From NCBI GenBank assembly GCA_045603545.1, contig JAZUMG010000006.1, positions 19,407-83,406 on the forward strand: a stretch of DNA of 64,000 bases, given 5' to 3'. Shown here in pieces: positions 52,425 to 59,109 of this stretch. Made by a program: the position numbers and the translations under genes. How positions within the stretch are numbered: position 1 is the first letter of the stretch; every line of letters begins with the position of its first letter. The notes below the pieces were generated by a model. That model was not told the DNA's origin. It made no database searches and saw nothing but the letters and a program-made list of their open reading frames with translations. The DNA is from CAAGNP01 sp045603545. Its GTDB lineage: Bacteria > Bacteroidota > Bacteroidia > Bacteroidales > UBA932.

Positions 52425-52982
52425 ATGGATAAAATAGATAATGAAGGTCTGCTGGACCTTTTTCAAGGTCGTCTGGAGGATGAACTTCTGAAACTTTGCA
52501 CCTCTTTGGGTGTCCTGGACGGGGGATGGCTTATGACCCCTGACCTGGAAGAAAAGTGGCGTGAAGTGGCTCCGGAGTATATGGCGGATGCTGTGAAGGA
52601 GATCAATTCCTATCCGGAAGTGGCTCTTGCCTGGGCTGGCTATCTGGGTATGGGATATGCCCATCTGTGGGATTCCAACTGGAGGAAGCATTCACGTGAC
52701 GGATATCCGAAGATGCTGGGTTCCAGAGGGTTTGATGATATGGATGAACATATTGTCAGAGATATTCTTGGGTTCCCTCTTGACTCCTTCGATGCTATGA
52801 AACTCTCCGGTGTCCTTAACAGCTGTGCCCAGTGTGCTTGGGGGCTTATCCGTAAGGAGTCGATAGAGGGGCAGAGCGAAAGGGCCTTCTATATCCTGGC
52901 GAGAACCATACAGGTGATGTTCTGCGTCGGTGTTTCCATCGAGTTGAAAAGATTAGGCTACAAATATGAGAAGCTGAATTAA
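52425..52982 (+). CDS. Conserved hypothetical protein
   Basis: 185 residues, not recognised. No signal peptide; mostly helical and acidic at the N-terminus (MDKIDNEGLLDLFQGRLEDE). Trp-rich central part (LAWAGYLGMGYAHLWDSNWR) and a C-terminal hydrophobic helix (YILARTIQVMFCVGVSIELK) that is too polar at its edges to be a sure membrane anchor. Two Cys lie in LNSCAQCAWGLIRKE. It follows the M28 gene by 8 bp, so it is likely co-transcribed, and is followed by desulfoferrodoxin after 73 bp. Confidence 0.7.
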   Translation: MDKIDNEGLLDLFQGRLEDELLKLCTSLGVLDGGWLMTPDLEEKWREVAPEYMADAVKEINSYPEVALAWAGYLGMGYAHLWDSNWRKHSRDGYPKMLGSRGFDDMDEHIVRDILGFPLDSFDAMKLSGVLNSCAQCAWGLIRKESIEGQSERAFYILARTIQVMFCVGVSIELKRLGYKYEKLN

Positions 52983-53055
52983 TATTTTGGCACGATGTTT
53001 GAAATAGTTTCCAATAGAAACGAAAACTATGTATAACAATTAAAATTTTAAAATT

Positions 53056-53436
53056 ATGGCAACAAAAATATTCAGATGCAATCATTGTGGAAATATTATA
53101 ACTCATCTTACCAATAGCGGTGTTCCAGTAGTATGCTGTGGTGAAAAAATGGTAGAACTTGTACCTAATACTACAGATGCGGCTACAGAGAAACACGTTC
53201 CGGATGTGAAAGTAGAGGGCAAGAAGGTAATCGTGACTGTAGGTAGTGTAGAGCATCCAATGGTAGAGGAGCACTTTATCGAGTGGATTCTGGTGGAGAC
53301 CAAGCAAGGTACCCAGGTGAAATGGTTGAAAGCCGGTCAGAAACCTACCCACGAATTCGTTCTTGCTGAGGGTGATGAGCTTGTAGCAGTATACGAGTAC
53401 TGTAACCTCCACGGCCTTTGGGTGAAGAATTTCTAG
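53056..53436 (+). CDS. dfx: Desulfoferrodoxin (superoxide reductase)
   Basis: 126 residues, full length for a class I enzyme. The desulforedoxin-like centre I has FRCNHCGN and VVCCGEKM (four Cys). Centre II ligands are in EKHVPDV, EHPMVEEHFIEW and YCNLHGLW (four His and one Cys). It reduces superoxide to peroxide without making oxygen and is a hallmark of anaerobes. It has its own terminator at 53482-53516. Upstream, ATAGTTT/AAACTAT form an imperfect palindrome that might be an operator. Confidence 0.97.
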   Translation: MATKIFRCNHCGNIITHLTNSGVPVVCCGEKMVELVPNTTDAATEKHVPDVKVEGKKVIVTVGSVEHPMVEEHFIEWILVETKQGTQVKWLKAGQKPTHEFVLAEGDELVAVYEYCNLHGLWVKNF

Positions 53437-53481
53437 AATTGAATGTCACCCTGCGGCCAGACCGCAAGTCTTCAAATGCAT

Positions 53482-53516
53482 AACCGCCACACTGCCAGTG
53501 GCGGTTATTGTTTTTT
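53482..53516 (+). terminator. Rho-independent terminator of dfx
   Basis: AACCGCCAC (53482-53490), loop ACTGCCA, GTGGCGGTT (53498-53506), then ATTGTTTTTT. Confidence 0.9.
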
Positions 53517-53585
53517 ATAATATCCCCGTGGGCCTTTCTGACTGTTATGATACATTTTTCAATACATCCACGTGGCTTTACCAAA

Positions 53586-53937
53586 TTTCCGACAGCTATG
53601 TGCACGCACCTGCGAGTTTTTGCCGGATTTCTTGCATGTGTGTCCTGAATTACCCCGATTTCCGACCACTTTCCACACACACCTACGAGTATTTCCCCGA
53701 TATCTTGCATGAGTGTCCCCAATCAAGCAGATTACAGTCCCAAAACGACACCGTCACACAAGTTTTCGCCAGATTTCCTGTGTGACGGTCAGCGGAATCC
53801 CCGTTTTCCGGCCTTTTCTGCCACATACCTGCAAGTTTTCGCCTGTTTTCTTGTCTGACGGTCGGCGGAATCCCAGTTTTCTGGCCTGTTCTGCCACACA
53901 CCTGCAAGTTTTCGCCGGATTTCTTGCATGACGGTAA
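53586..53937 (+). repeat. 73-bp repeat array 3 (5 copies), left of the RAYT gene
   Basis: Linker landmarks fall at 53586, 53659, (A-type unit), 53805 and 53878, i.e. multiples of 73. Four units have type B linkers. One, at about 53722-53760, has the type A linker (CAGATTACAGTCCCAAAAC, then GACACCGTCACAC) seen in array 1, so the two linker types mix within one array. Cores alternate between CTTGCATGTGTG and CTTGTGTGACGG-like right arms. Confidence 0.92.
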
Positions 53938-53940
53938 TCA

Positions 53941-54180
53941 TTACAGGAAAGTGAAAGTATATATTTCCCCCTTGAGGGGGATGTCCGAGGGTTCTCTGAG
54001 GACTGGGGGTGATGTGAGTGAAGTGAGCACCTGCCGATCGTGCGAAACTGAACGAGCTACAGCATAAAATGGCACACTTTGATATGAGGTGTGCCATTTT
54101 ATAACCTCTCTCCTCAGTGGGGGGAGCAAGAGCCATCAAACTCTTGCGAACCCTCGCTGAGGGTTTAGATCTTTACAAAT
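53941..54180. other. Hairpin-rich block between array 3 and the RAYT gene
   Basis: No gene. It contains a CCCC/GGGG hairpin near 53970-53985, a perfect 12-bp stem (AAAATGGCACAC 54066-54077, GTGTGCCATTTT 54089-54100), and CCCTC/GAGGG pairs near 54150-54165. On the minus strand its text (TGGCTCTTGCTCCCC, then ATCCCCCTCAAGGGGG) resembles low-complexity intergenic sequence that I associate with Bacteroidetes genomes; I cannot name the element. Confidence 0.5.
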
Positions 54181-54346
54181 GATTCTGTAACTGCCTAGTC
54201 ATCTGCATAGTGCCGTCTGCAGTGTTTTGCAAAACCAGTAATCCTTACTTATAGCGCAGAAAGCTCTGCATATATGCAAATTTTTATAGAATTTTTGTGA
54301 TAGTTAAATTTTTACTTATACGTCACTATAACCGAAACTGTCTCGT

Positions 54347-54354
54347 TAAGTTTG
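54347..54354 (+). promoter_or_regulatory. -7 element for the RAYT gene
   Basis: TAAGTTTG fits TAnnTTTG. A hairpin (ACACAT 54364-54369, TAAG, ATGTGT) follows in the leader before the ATG at 54421. The stretch 54181-54346 shows nothing else. Confidence 0.5.
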
Positions 54355-54420
54355 CAAAAATTCACACATTAAGATGTGTTGAATGCTTGAAGCGTAAGAA
54401 TGTATAAAAGGACAAATGTT

Positions 54421-55338
54421 ATGAAAAGAAATTACCACTTGTGTTTGTCTTCCGACAATGAGATCCTGTTTCGAGACATTGAAGACTATAATCGTGGTTT
54501 TAATAATTTTGCTGTAGCACTATATAGGACATCATCTGTCGGTTTGGTGGAATCATTCATGTCTACACATTGTCACCTCTTAGTCCAGACTGAAGATCCC
54601 GATTTACTGATGTATCATTTTAGAAATTCATATTCAAAGTATTTCAATTTCAAGTATAAACGTAATGGAAAGCTTGGCAAGGACAAACACTTTTTCTTGG
54701 AAGTCGTAGGATGTAACCATCTGCTAGCTGCGATAAGTTATATCTTGAGAAATCCATTGCATCATGGTGTTGCTCCTATCCCTTTTGCCTATCATCACTC
54801 TACAGCCAACTCCATTTTCCGTAAAGAGATGGGTAAAAATTTCAACGAACCACTCCTAAAAAATAGACGTTCGTATACTAAGTATGTTGGGAGAAATGCT
54901 GAATATCCCGATTCTTATAAAATGACAACAGAAGGGGTATTCCTTCGGGAGAGTGTACTGGATATCCCACAAGTGGAGAATATTTTCATTTCACCCCGGG
55001 CATATTCATATTATATGACAAGGAAATCATCTGAAGAGTGGAATAATGAACAGGACAAAGATGATAATAGTACTCCTTCAATAAATCTTCTCAATGTAGA
55101 GTCGGGTGTCAATGTTGACTCATATGACAAGATGTTGAAATATGAGTATGGTAAGGAGAACTACCGGTCTATTACCGATATAGAATTGTGTTCAGAATTA
55201 GATTCAATAGTAAGAGAACGATATAACGGTAGGTCAATTTATGAACTTTCAGACAGTGAAAAAATCAAAATAGCAGAGTACTATATGAGAAGCAAATTCA
55301 TAAGTAGGGATAGGATGAGGCGATGCCTTGCCTTATAA
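54421..55338 (+). CDS. REP-associated tyrosine transposase (RAYT, Y1/HUH family)
   Basis: 305 residues from ATG at 54421; an ATG seven codons earlier is also open. The HUH metal motif is STHCHLLVQTEDPDLL (His-Cys-His), in the place of the usual NHxHLL. LLAAISYILRNPLHHGVAPI holds the probable catalytic Tyr in the YIxxNP motif typical of RAYTs. The C-terminal third, ending DRMRRCLAL, has a conserved helical end as in Bacteroidetes members. RAYTs are single-copy housekept relatives of IS200 transposases that act on REP hairpins. This gene is flanked by 73-bp hairpin repeats on both sides; array 4 begins within 6 bp of its stop codon. It appears intact. Confidence 0.85.
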   Translation: MKRNYHLCLSSDNEILFRDIEDYNRGFNNFAVALYRTSSVGLVESFMSTHCHLLVQTEDPDLLMYHFRNSYSKYFNFKYKRNGKLGKDKHFFLEVVGCNHLLAAISYILRNPLHHGVAPIPFAYHHSTANSIFRKEMGKNFNEPLLKNRRSYTKYVGRNAEYPDSYKMTTEGVFLRESVLDIPQVENIFISPRAYSYYMTRKSSEEWNNEQDKDDNSTPSINLLNVESGVNVDSYDKMLKYEYGKENYRSITDIELCSELDSIVRERYNGRSIYELSDSEKIKIAEYYMRSKFISRDRMRRCLAL

Positions 55339-55343
55339 ACAAA

Positions 55344-55450
55344 CCATCACACGAGTTTTTGCCCGATTTCTTGCATGTGTGTCCTGAATTACCCCGATTT
55401 CCGACCTTTTTCACCACACACCCACAAGTTTTCTCCAATATTTCTGCCAG
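55344..55450 (+). repeat. 73-bp repeat array 4, directly behind the RAYT gene
   Basis: Two cores, with AGTTTT at 55354 and AGTTTT at 55427, 73 bp apart, joined by a type B linker (GAATTACCCCGATTTCCG). The second core is degenerate on its right side (TTTCTGCCAGTGTGG). Confidence 0.88.
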
Positions 55451-55466
55451 TGTGGTGCTCGCGGAT

Positions 55467-55615
55467 CTCTCCCGCGTCAACTTTCGGCTATTTTTTGACG
55501 CGGCTCGGAGTTAAGGTTCTTCAGGCGTTCGCGATGCTCACTCCCACCACCGCTTACGCGGCGGTCCCCCCGCTATCAAGCGCGGGTGCTTAGGCCTTCA
55601 GAACCTTAATCTCCG
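55467..55615. other. GC-rich nested hairpin block between arrays 4 and 5
   Basis: CCGCGTCAA (55472-55480) pairs with TTGACGCGG (55495-55503). A 21-nt left arm at 55506-55526 (TTAAGGTTCTTCAGGC) pairs imperfectly with 55594-55615 (GCCTTCAGAACCTTAA) around smaller GC hairpins (CCGC/GCGG near 55551-55562 and CCCGC/GCGCGGG near 55569-55585). It could be a small non-coding RNA or a short inserted element. No gene was seen. Confidence 0.55.
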
Positions 55616-55629
55616 ATGTCGCTACTCCA

Positions 55630-55700
55630 TCAGTACACTTTTCCCTACTCGATGCCAGCAAAAGTCGACAAATCACACGCATCACCACGCCATATTACTA
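55630..55700 (+). repeat. Conserved head sequence next to array 5
   Basis: Reverse-complement match of 40463-40545: AGTACACTTTTCC, AAAAGTCGACAAATCACACG and CGCCATATTACTA correspond to words beside array 1. Confidence 0.75.
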
Positions 55701-55895
55701 ACACCTACAAGTATTTCCCGCAATTCTTGCATGTGTGCCCCCGAAGCAGGCCGATTACGGCCCAGAACGACACCGTCACACAAGTTTTTGCCCGATTTCT
55801 TGCATGTGTGTCCGGAAATACCCCTGTTTCCGACCGATATGACAACACACCCACAAGTTTTCGCCCGATTTCTTGTGTGACGGTCGGTAGAAGGT
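55700..55895 (+). repeat. 73-bp repeat array 5 (3 copies)
   Basis: Core AG positions at 55710, 55783 and 55856 are 73 bp apart. The first linker is type A (GAAGCAGGCCGATTACGG), the second type B (GGAAATACCCCTGTTTCC), which places both types in one array. Confidence 0.92.
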
Positions 55896-55973
55896 GCCAG
55901 AGCTGTACGGGTGGTCAATATTTTTTGGATCTGGGGGGAAATGGTTAGATGAGTGGGCAGGAGAGTAGGGGGA

Positions 55974-56011
55974 AATAAAAACTCGTATGTGGGTCGATAC
56001 ACATACGAGTT
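55974..56011 (-). terminator. Rho-independent terminator of the proline dehydrogenase gene
   Basis: AACTCGTATGTG (55980-55991) pairs perfectly with CACATACGAGTT (56000-56011). On the minus strand it is followed by TTTTATTT. Confidence 0.88.
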
Positions 56012-56039
56012 ATATTGCAAATGTAGTGTGGCGAAAATC

Positions 56040-57209
56040 TTATCCTCTCTTGCGACGGGCGATTTCGGCACGGATCATGGTGAGTTCACGACCGGTCTGT
56101 CCAGCCACAGAGGTATTTTCTTCTGCACGGCGGATGAGGTAAGGAATTACATCTCTGACAGACGCGTAGGGGACGTATTTGGTGACATTGTAACCTGCTG
56201 CAGCAAGATTGAATGAGATATTATCACTCATGCCGAGGAGCTGGGCAAAGAAGATACGCGGGTCATTGTGCTGAAGCCCTTTTTCATCCATAAGGCGGGC
56301 AAGTTTGTAGTTTGACTCCTCATTGTGAGTACCCATGAACATCTCGAAGCGGTCGATACGTTCTACAGTATATTGTACTGCGGCATTGTAATTGGCATCG
56401 GTAGCAGCTTTGTCAGGACAGATTGGATCGGGATATCCCATCTGAGCTGCACGCTCGCGTTCTGCCTCCATATATGCACCACGGACAAATTTGACACCGG
56501 CGATATACCCTTTCTCCACTGCATCATTGTATATCCTCTCTAGATATGGCATACGGTCGTGGCGGTACATCTGAAGTGTGGCAAAAACGATGGCGCGTTT
56601 CTTATTGTACATCCTCATTGCCTCATCTGTGAGTTCGTCAAGTGCGTCCTGGAAGCAGTAGTCCTCTGCATCTACAAGGATGCGGACATCATTGTCATAA
56701 GCTCTCTGGCAAAGGGCGAAGAAACGTTTCTTGAACTCCTCATATTCAGCCTTTTCTGCTTCGGTGAGGGGTTCGCGTTTTTCGGAAGCTTTGGATAGAA
56801 GATCATCTGTAGTGATGGTAGAGGGTTTGAAAACTGTATAGGCAAGATTGTCATTGCCACGGGCAAAATCTATCGAGCGGAGAGTCTCTTCAAATGTAGC
56901 CTGAATCCCTTCGGGAGTCTGCTCACTTTCTGCAGAGAAATCGAGGGTAGATTTGACATTGTATTTTTTCAGATGCTCAATTACAGGAAGACAATCCTGA
57001 AGGGTTTCACCACCTACGAATTGTTTGTAGAGGGTAGGCTTGACAGCCCACGATACGGGGAAATGTATTTTAAGGGCAAAGTTGGATGCAACTTTTGCAC
57101 ATTTTACCAAAGATGGGTGAGCGATCGCTGTAAACAGGAGCTGGGCATTGCGCAATTCACCATTAGACTTGGATGAAAATGCTATTTGTGTATTATTAAA
57201 ATCTAGCAT
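56040..57209 (-). CDS. Proline dehydrogenase family protein
   Basis: 389 residues, a stand-alone FAD-dependent TIM barrel. VKSTLDFSAESEQTPEG, RILVDAEDYCFQDALDEL, FATLQMYRHDRMPYLERIY, GVKFVRGAYMEAERERAAQM, MGTHNEESNYKLARL and FAQLLGMSDNISFNLA, then YNVTKYVPYASVRDVIPYLI and RAEENTS, follow the PutA/ProDH order. It oxidises proline to pyrroline-5-carboxylate at the membrane quinone pool. The partner P5C dehydrogenase is not adjacent. It is monocistronic, ending at a strong terminator. Confidence 0.93.
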   Translation of the reverse strand: MLDFNNTQIAFSSKSNGELRNAQLLFTAIAHPSLVKCAKVASNFALKIHFPVSWAVKPTLYKQFVGGETLQDCLPVIEHLKKYNVKSTLDFSAESEQTPEGIQATFEETLRSIDFARGNDNLAYTVFKPSTITTDDLLSKASEKREPLTEAEKAEYEEFKKRFFALCQRAYDNDVRILVDAEDYCFQDALDELTDEAMRMYNKKRAIVFATLQMYRHDRMPYLERIYNDAVEKGYIAGVKFVRGAYMEAERERAAQMGYPDPICPDKAATDANYNAAVQYTVERIDRFEMFMGTHNEESNYKLARLMDEKGLQHNDPRIFFAQLLGMSDNISFNLAAAGYNVTKYVPYASVRDVIPYLIRRAEENTSVAGQTGRELTMIRAEIARRKRG

Positions 57210-57331
57210 AGCATATTAGTTTAAATTTGATACAATAATACAAAAATTTATATGAATTTGCAATTAAATTTATAATAGCTAAAGTGGTGATATTATTTGC
57301 ATTTTATTGTCATTTTTAAAGAAAAATTTCG

Positions 57332-57339
57332 TACTTTTG
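57332..57339 (+). promoter_or_regulatory. -7 element of the polysaccharide locus
   Basis: TACTTTTG fits TAnnTTTG. A leader of about 120 nt would precede the upxY-like ATG at 57468, a common setting for antiterminator action in Bacteroidales capsule loci. Confidence 0.5.
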
Positions 57340-57467
57340 TCAGTGATGTGTATACTTTTTTGAGTAGAACATCTGAAAAACAAGTCGGATTTCCCCATAA
57401 GTGGGTCGTAAATGATTGAAAATGAGTGCGTTATCTCGCTTTCAATGACCCCGAATTACATCCTGAT

Positions 57468-58043
57468 ATGAACGAGAGAGCTTATAAACAGAGAGTGGCC
57501 TGGTATGTGATGAGGGTGACTTATCAGAGGGAAATTGCTGCTCAAGAGCAGTTGGAAGAGCAGGGAATCGAGACTTATGTGCCACTGAAGCGTGTACGCA
57601 AACTGGTAAAAGGGAGGCTTATCTGGAGAAAAGAGGCGGCACTGCACAATTACATTTTTGTCCATTCAAGCATAGATAAGATACAGAATATCAAGACTCG
57701 CGATATCCCTTACCTGAGATATCTGATGGGTATCGATTCAGATGGAGAAAGGAGACCACAATATGTGAGGGATGAGCATATGGCGAACTTCATAGCCATC
57801 ACCTCACAGGAGACAGAGAAAATCAAATATCTTGAGCCCGATTTCATTGATCTGAAAGTGGGTGACAGGGTGAAAGTCCTGGAGGGGCCGTTCAAAGGGC
57901 TTGAAGGGGTATATATGAGGACTTCAGGAAGGCATGAGAAGAGGGTTGTGGTTAAGATTCTCGGTATAGCAGCAGTTGCCACCCCGGCACTAAAAAGTGC
58001 GAGTGTAGAGAAAATTACAGATGAATCTGAAAAGGACAATTAA
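57468..58043 (+). CDS. UpxY family NusG-like transcription antiterminator
   Basis: 191 residues from ATG at 57468; a GTG at 57426 is in frame. The NGN domain shows VAWYVMRVTYQREIAAQEQL, then IETYVPLKRVRKLVKGRLIW and NYIFVHSSIDKI. A KOW motif follows (LKVGDRVKVLEGPFKGLEGV). This domain order and the position as first gene of a surface-polysaccharide locus match UpxY, the locus-specific NusG paralogue that keeps polymerase going through long capsule operons. No UpxZ inhibitor gene follows. The stop overlaps the next gene start by 23 bp. Confidence 0.9.
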   Translation: MNERAYKQRVAWYVMRVTYQREIAAQEQLEEQGIETYVPLKRVRKLVKGRLIWRKEAALHNYIFVHSSIDKIQNIKTRDIPYLRYLMGIDSDGERRPQYVRDEHMANFIAITSQETEKIKYLEPDFIDLKVGDRVKVLEGPFKGLEGVYMRTSGRHEKRVVVKILGIAAVATPALKSASVEKITDESEKDN

Positions 58044-59085
58044 ATCGATATTGACAGCTGCGGCACTCCTGATGGCGTTCCACTCTTGTGGAGTCCTTTC
58101 GGACGGAGAGTTGGCCAGGATCGAAAATTTGGCACTCAAAGCAGATACAGTGGCATCGGTCCCAAGTGTCATTTTCGGGACCATGGCTGAGATAAGACTG
58201 GAGAGGGGATTGTTCTACGCAGCATCGTTCTCGACACCACAGGCCAGATTTGATGAGGTCAATGCCCTGGCAAAAGCATCCATAGCAGACAAGAAGAGGA
58301 GTGCAAAGGCAGACACATATATCGGAATTCTCAACAGCTATTTCAAAGCACTTAGAAGTATTGCCGATAAAGAGCGTTGGGAAGGGGCAGGGAGAGAGTT
58401 GAGAGGATTGGGCAGGGCTGTCGATTCACTGATAATCGAACACAATGAGCTTTTCGGAACAGAGATTCCGGAGGGGATTAGCAAAACAGCAGGCAAGACA
58501 TTCGGCTACCTTGCAGAGCATATAAACAAACTCCGCCAGACCAGATATGTCAAAGAATTTGTAGCTATAGGGGATACCTTGGTGGCAGAGTGCACCGACA
58601 GCCTGATGGCGATCCTGAAGAGCAAATCTCTCAACGAACTAATCGAGAATGAGGCAGCCGGGCTGGAGGCCAACTACAAAGCTTACCTTTATGCCGTATC
58701 GGCAGCTGGCTACCCTCCGCAGATAGATCACGACAGGGAGTATGTAGCCCTGACGGAGAAGGTCACCACTGTGAAGCAGATAAGAAACAGGGCCGTATCG
58801 GCATTGAGGGCTGTGAAGAATGCACATCACAAACTCTATGAGGATGTAGCATACCTTGAGAACGCCATTCACGAACTCAGGGATGCGGAGAGGTCCCTCA
58901 TATCGGAGAAAGAGGAAGAGCTGATATCGCAGCTCCGTAACGCTGCAACACTCCTTTCCGAGCACTCCCGTGCCATAAGGGCCAATGTAGCCAAGATGAA
59001 CAGGATGGCAAAAGTGCTGGACAATATTGAGAGTGTAGTGAAAAGGGTAGTGGATGTGATTCAGGAATTCAACAGATGGCATTAG
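58021..59085 (+). CDS. Coiled-coil lipoprotein of unknown function in the polysaccharide locus
   Basis: 354 residues, not recognised. Lipobox LLMAFHSCGVLSDGE. The rest is nearly all helix with Ala, Arg, Glu and Leu in heptad-like spacing, including AVKNAHHKLYEDVAYLENAI and RDAERSLISEKEEELISQLR followed by RNAATLLSEHSRAIRANVAK. It overlaps upxY by 23 bp and precedes the Wza-like gene by 24 bp, so it is made with them. A periplasmic helical partner of the exporter is a reasonable guess. Confidence 0.75.
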   Translation: MNLKRTIKSILTAAALLMAFHSCGVLSDGELARIENLALKADTVASVPSVIFGTMAEIRLERGLFYAASFSTPQARFDEVNALAKASIADKKRSAKADTYIGILNSYFKALRSIADKERWEGAGRELRGLGRAVDSLIIEHNELFGTEIPEGISKTAGKTFGYLAEHINKLRQTRYVKEFVAIGDTLVAECTDSLMAILKSKSLNELIENEAAGLEANYKAYLYAVSAAGYPPQIDHDREYVALTEKVTTVKQIRNRAVSALRAVKNAHHKLYEDVAYLENAIHELRDAERSLISEKEEELISQLRNAATLLSEHSRAIRANVAKMNRMAKVLDNIESVVKRVVDVIQEFNRWH

Positions 59086-59109
59086 AATAACAAACAACAA
59101 AACTATAAA

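Noticed and set aside
53789..54139. 116-codon minus-strand frame left of the RAYT gene
   Set aside because: Runs from the hairpin block into array 3 units; its second half is repeat-derived and its first half reads through the perfect 12-bp hairpin.
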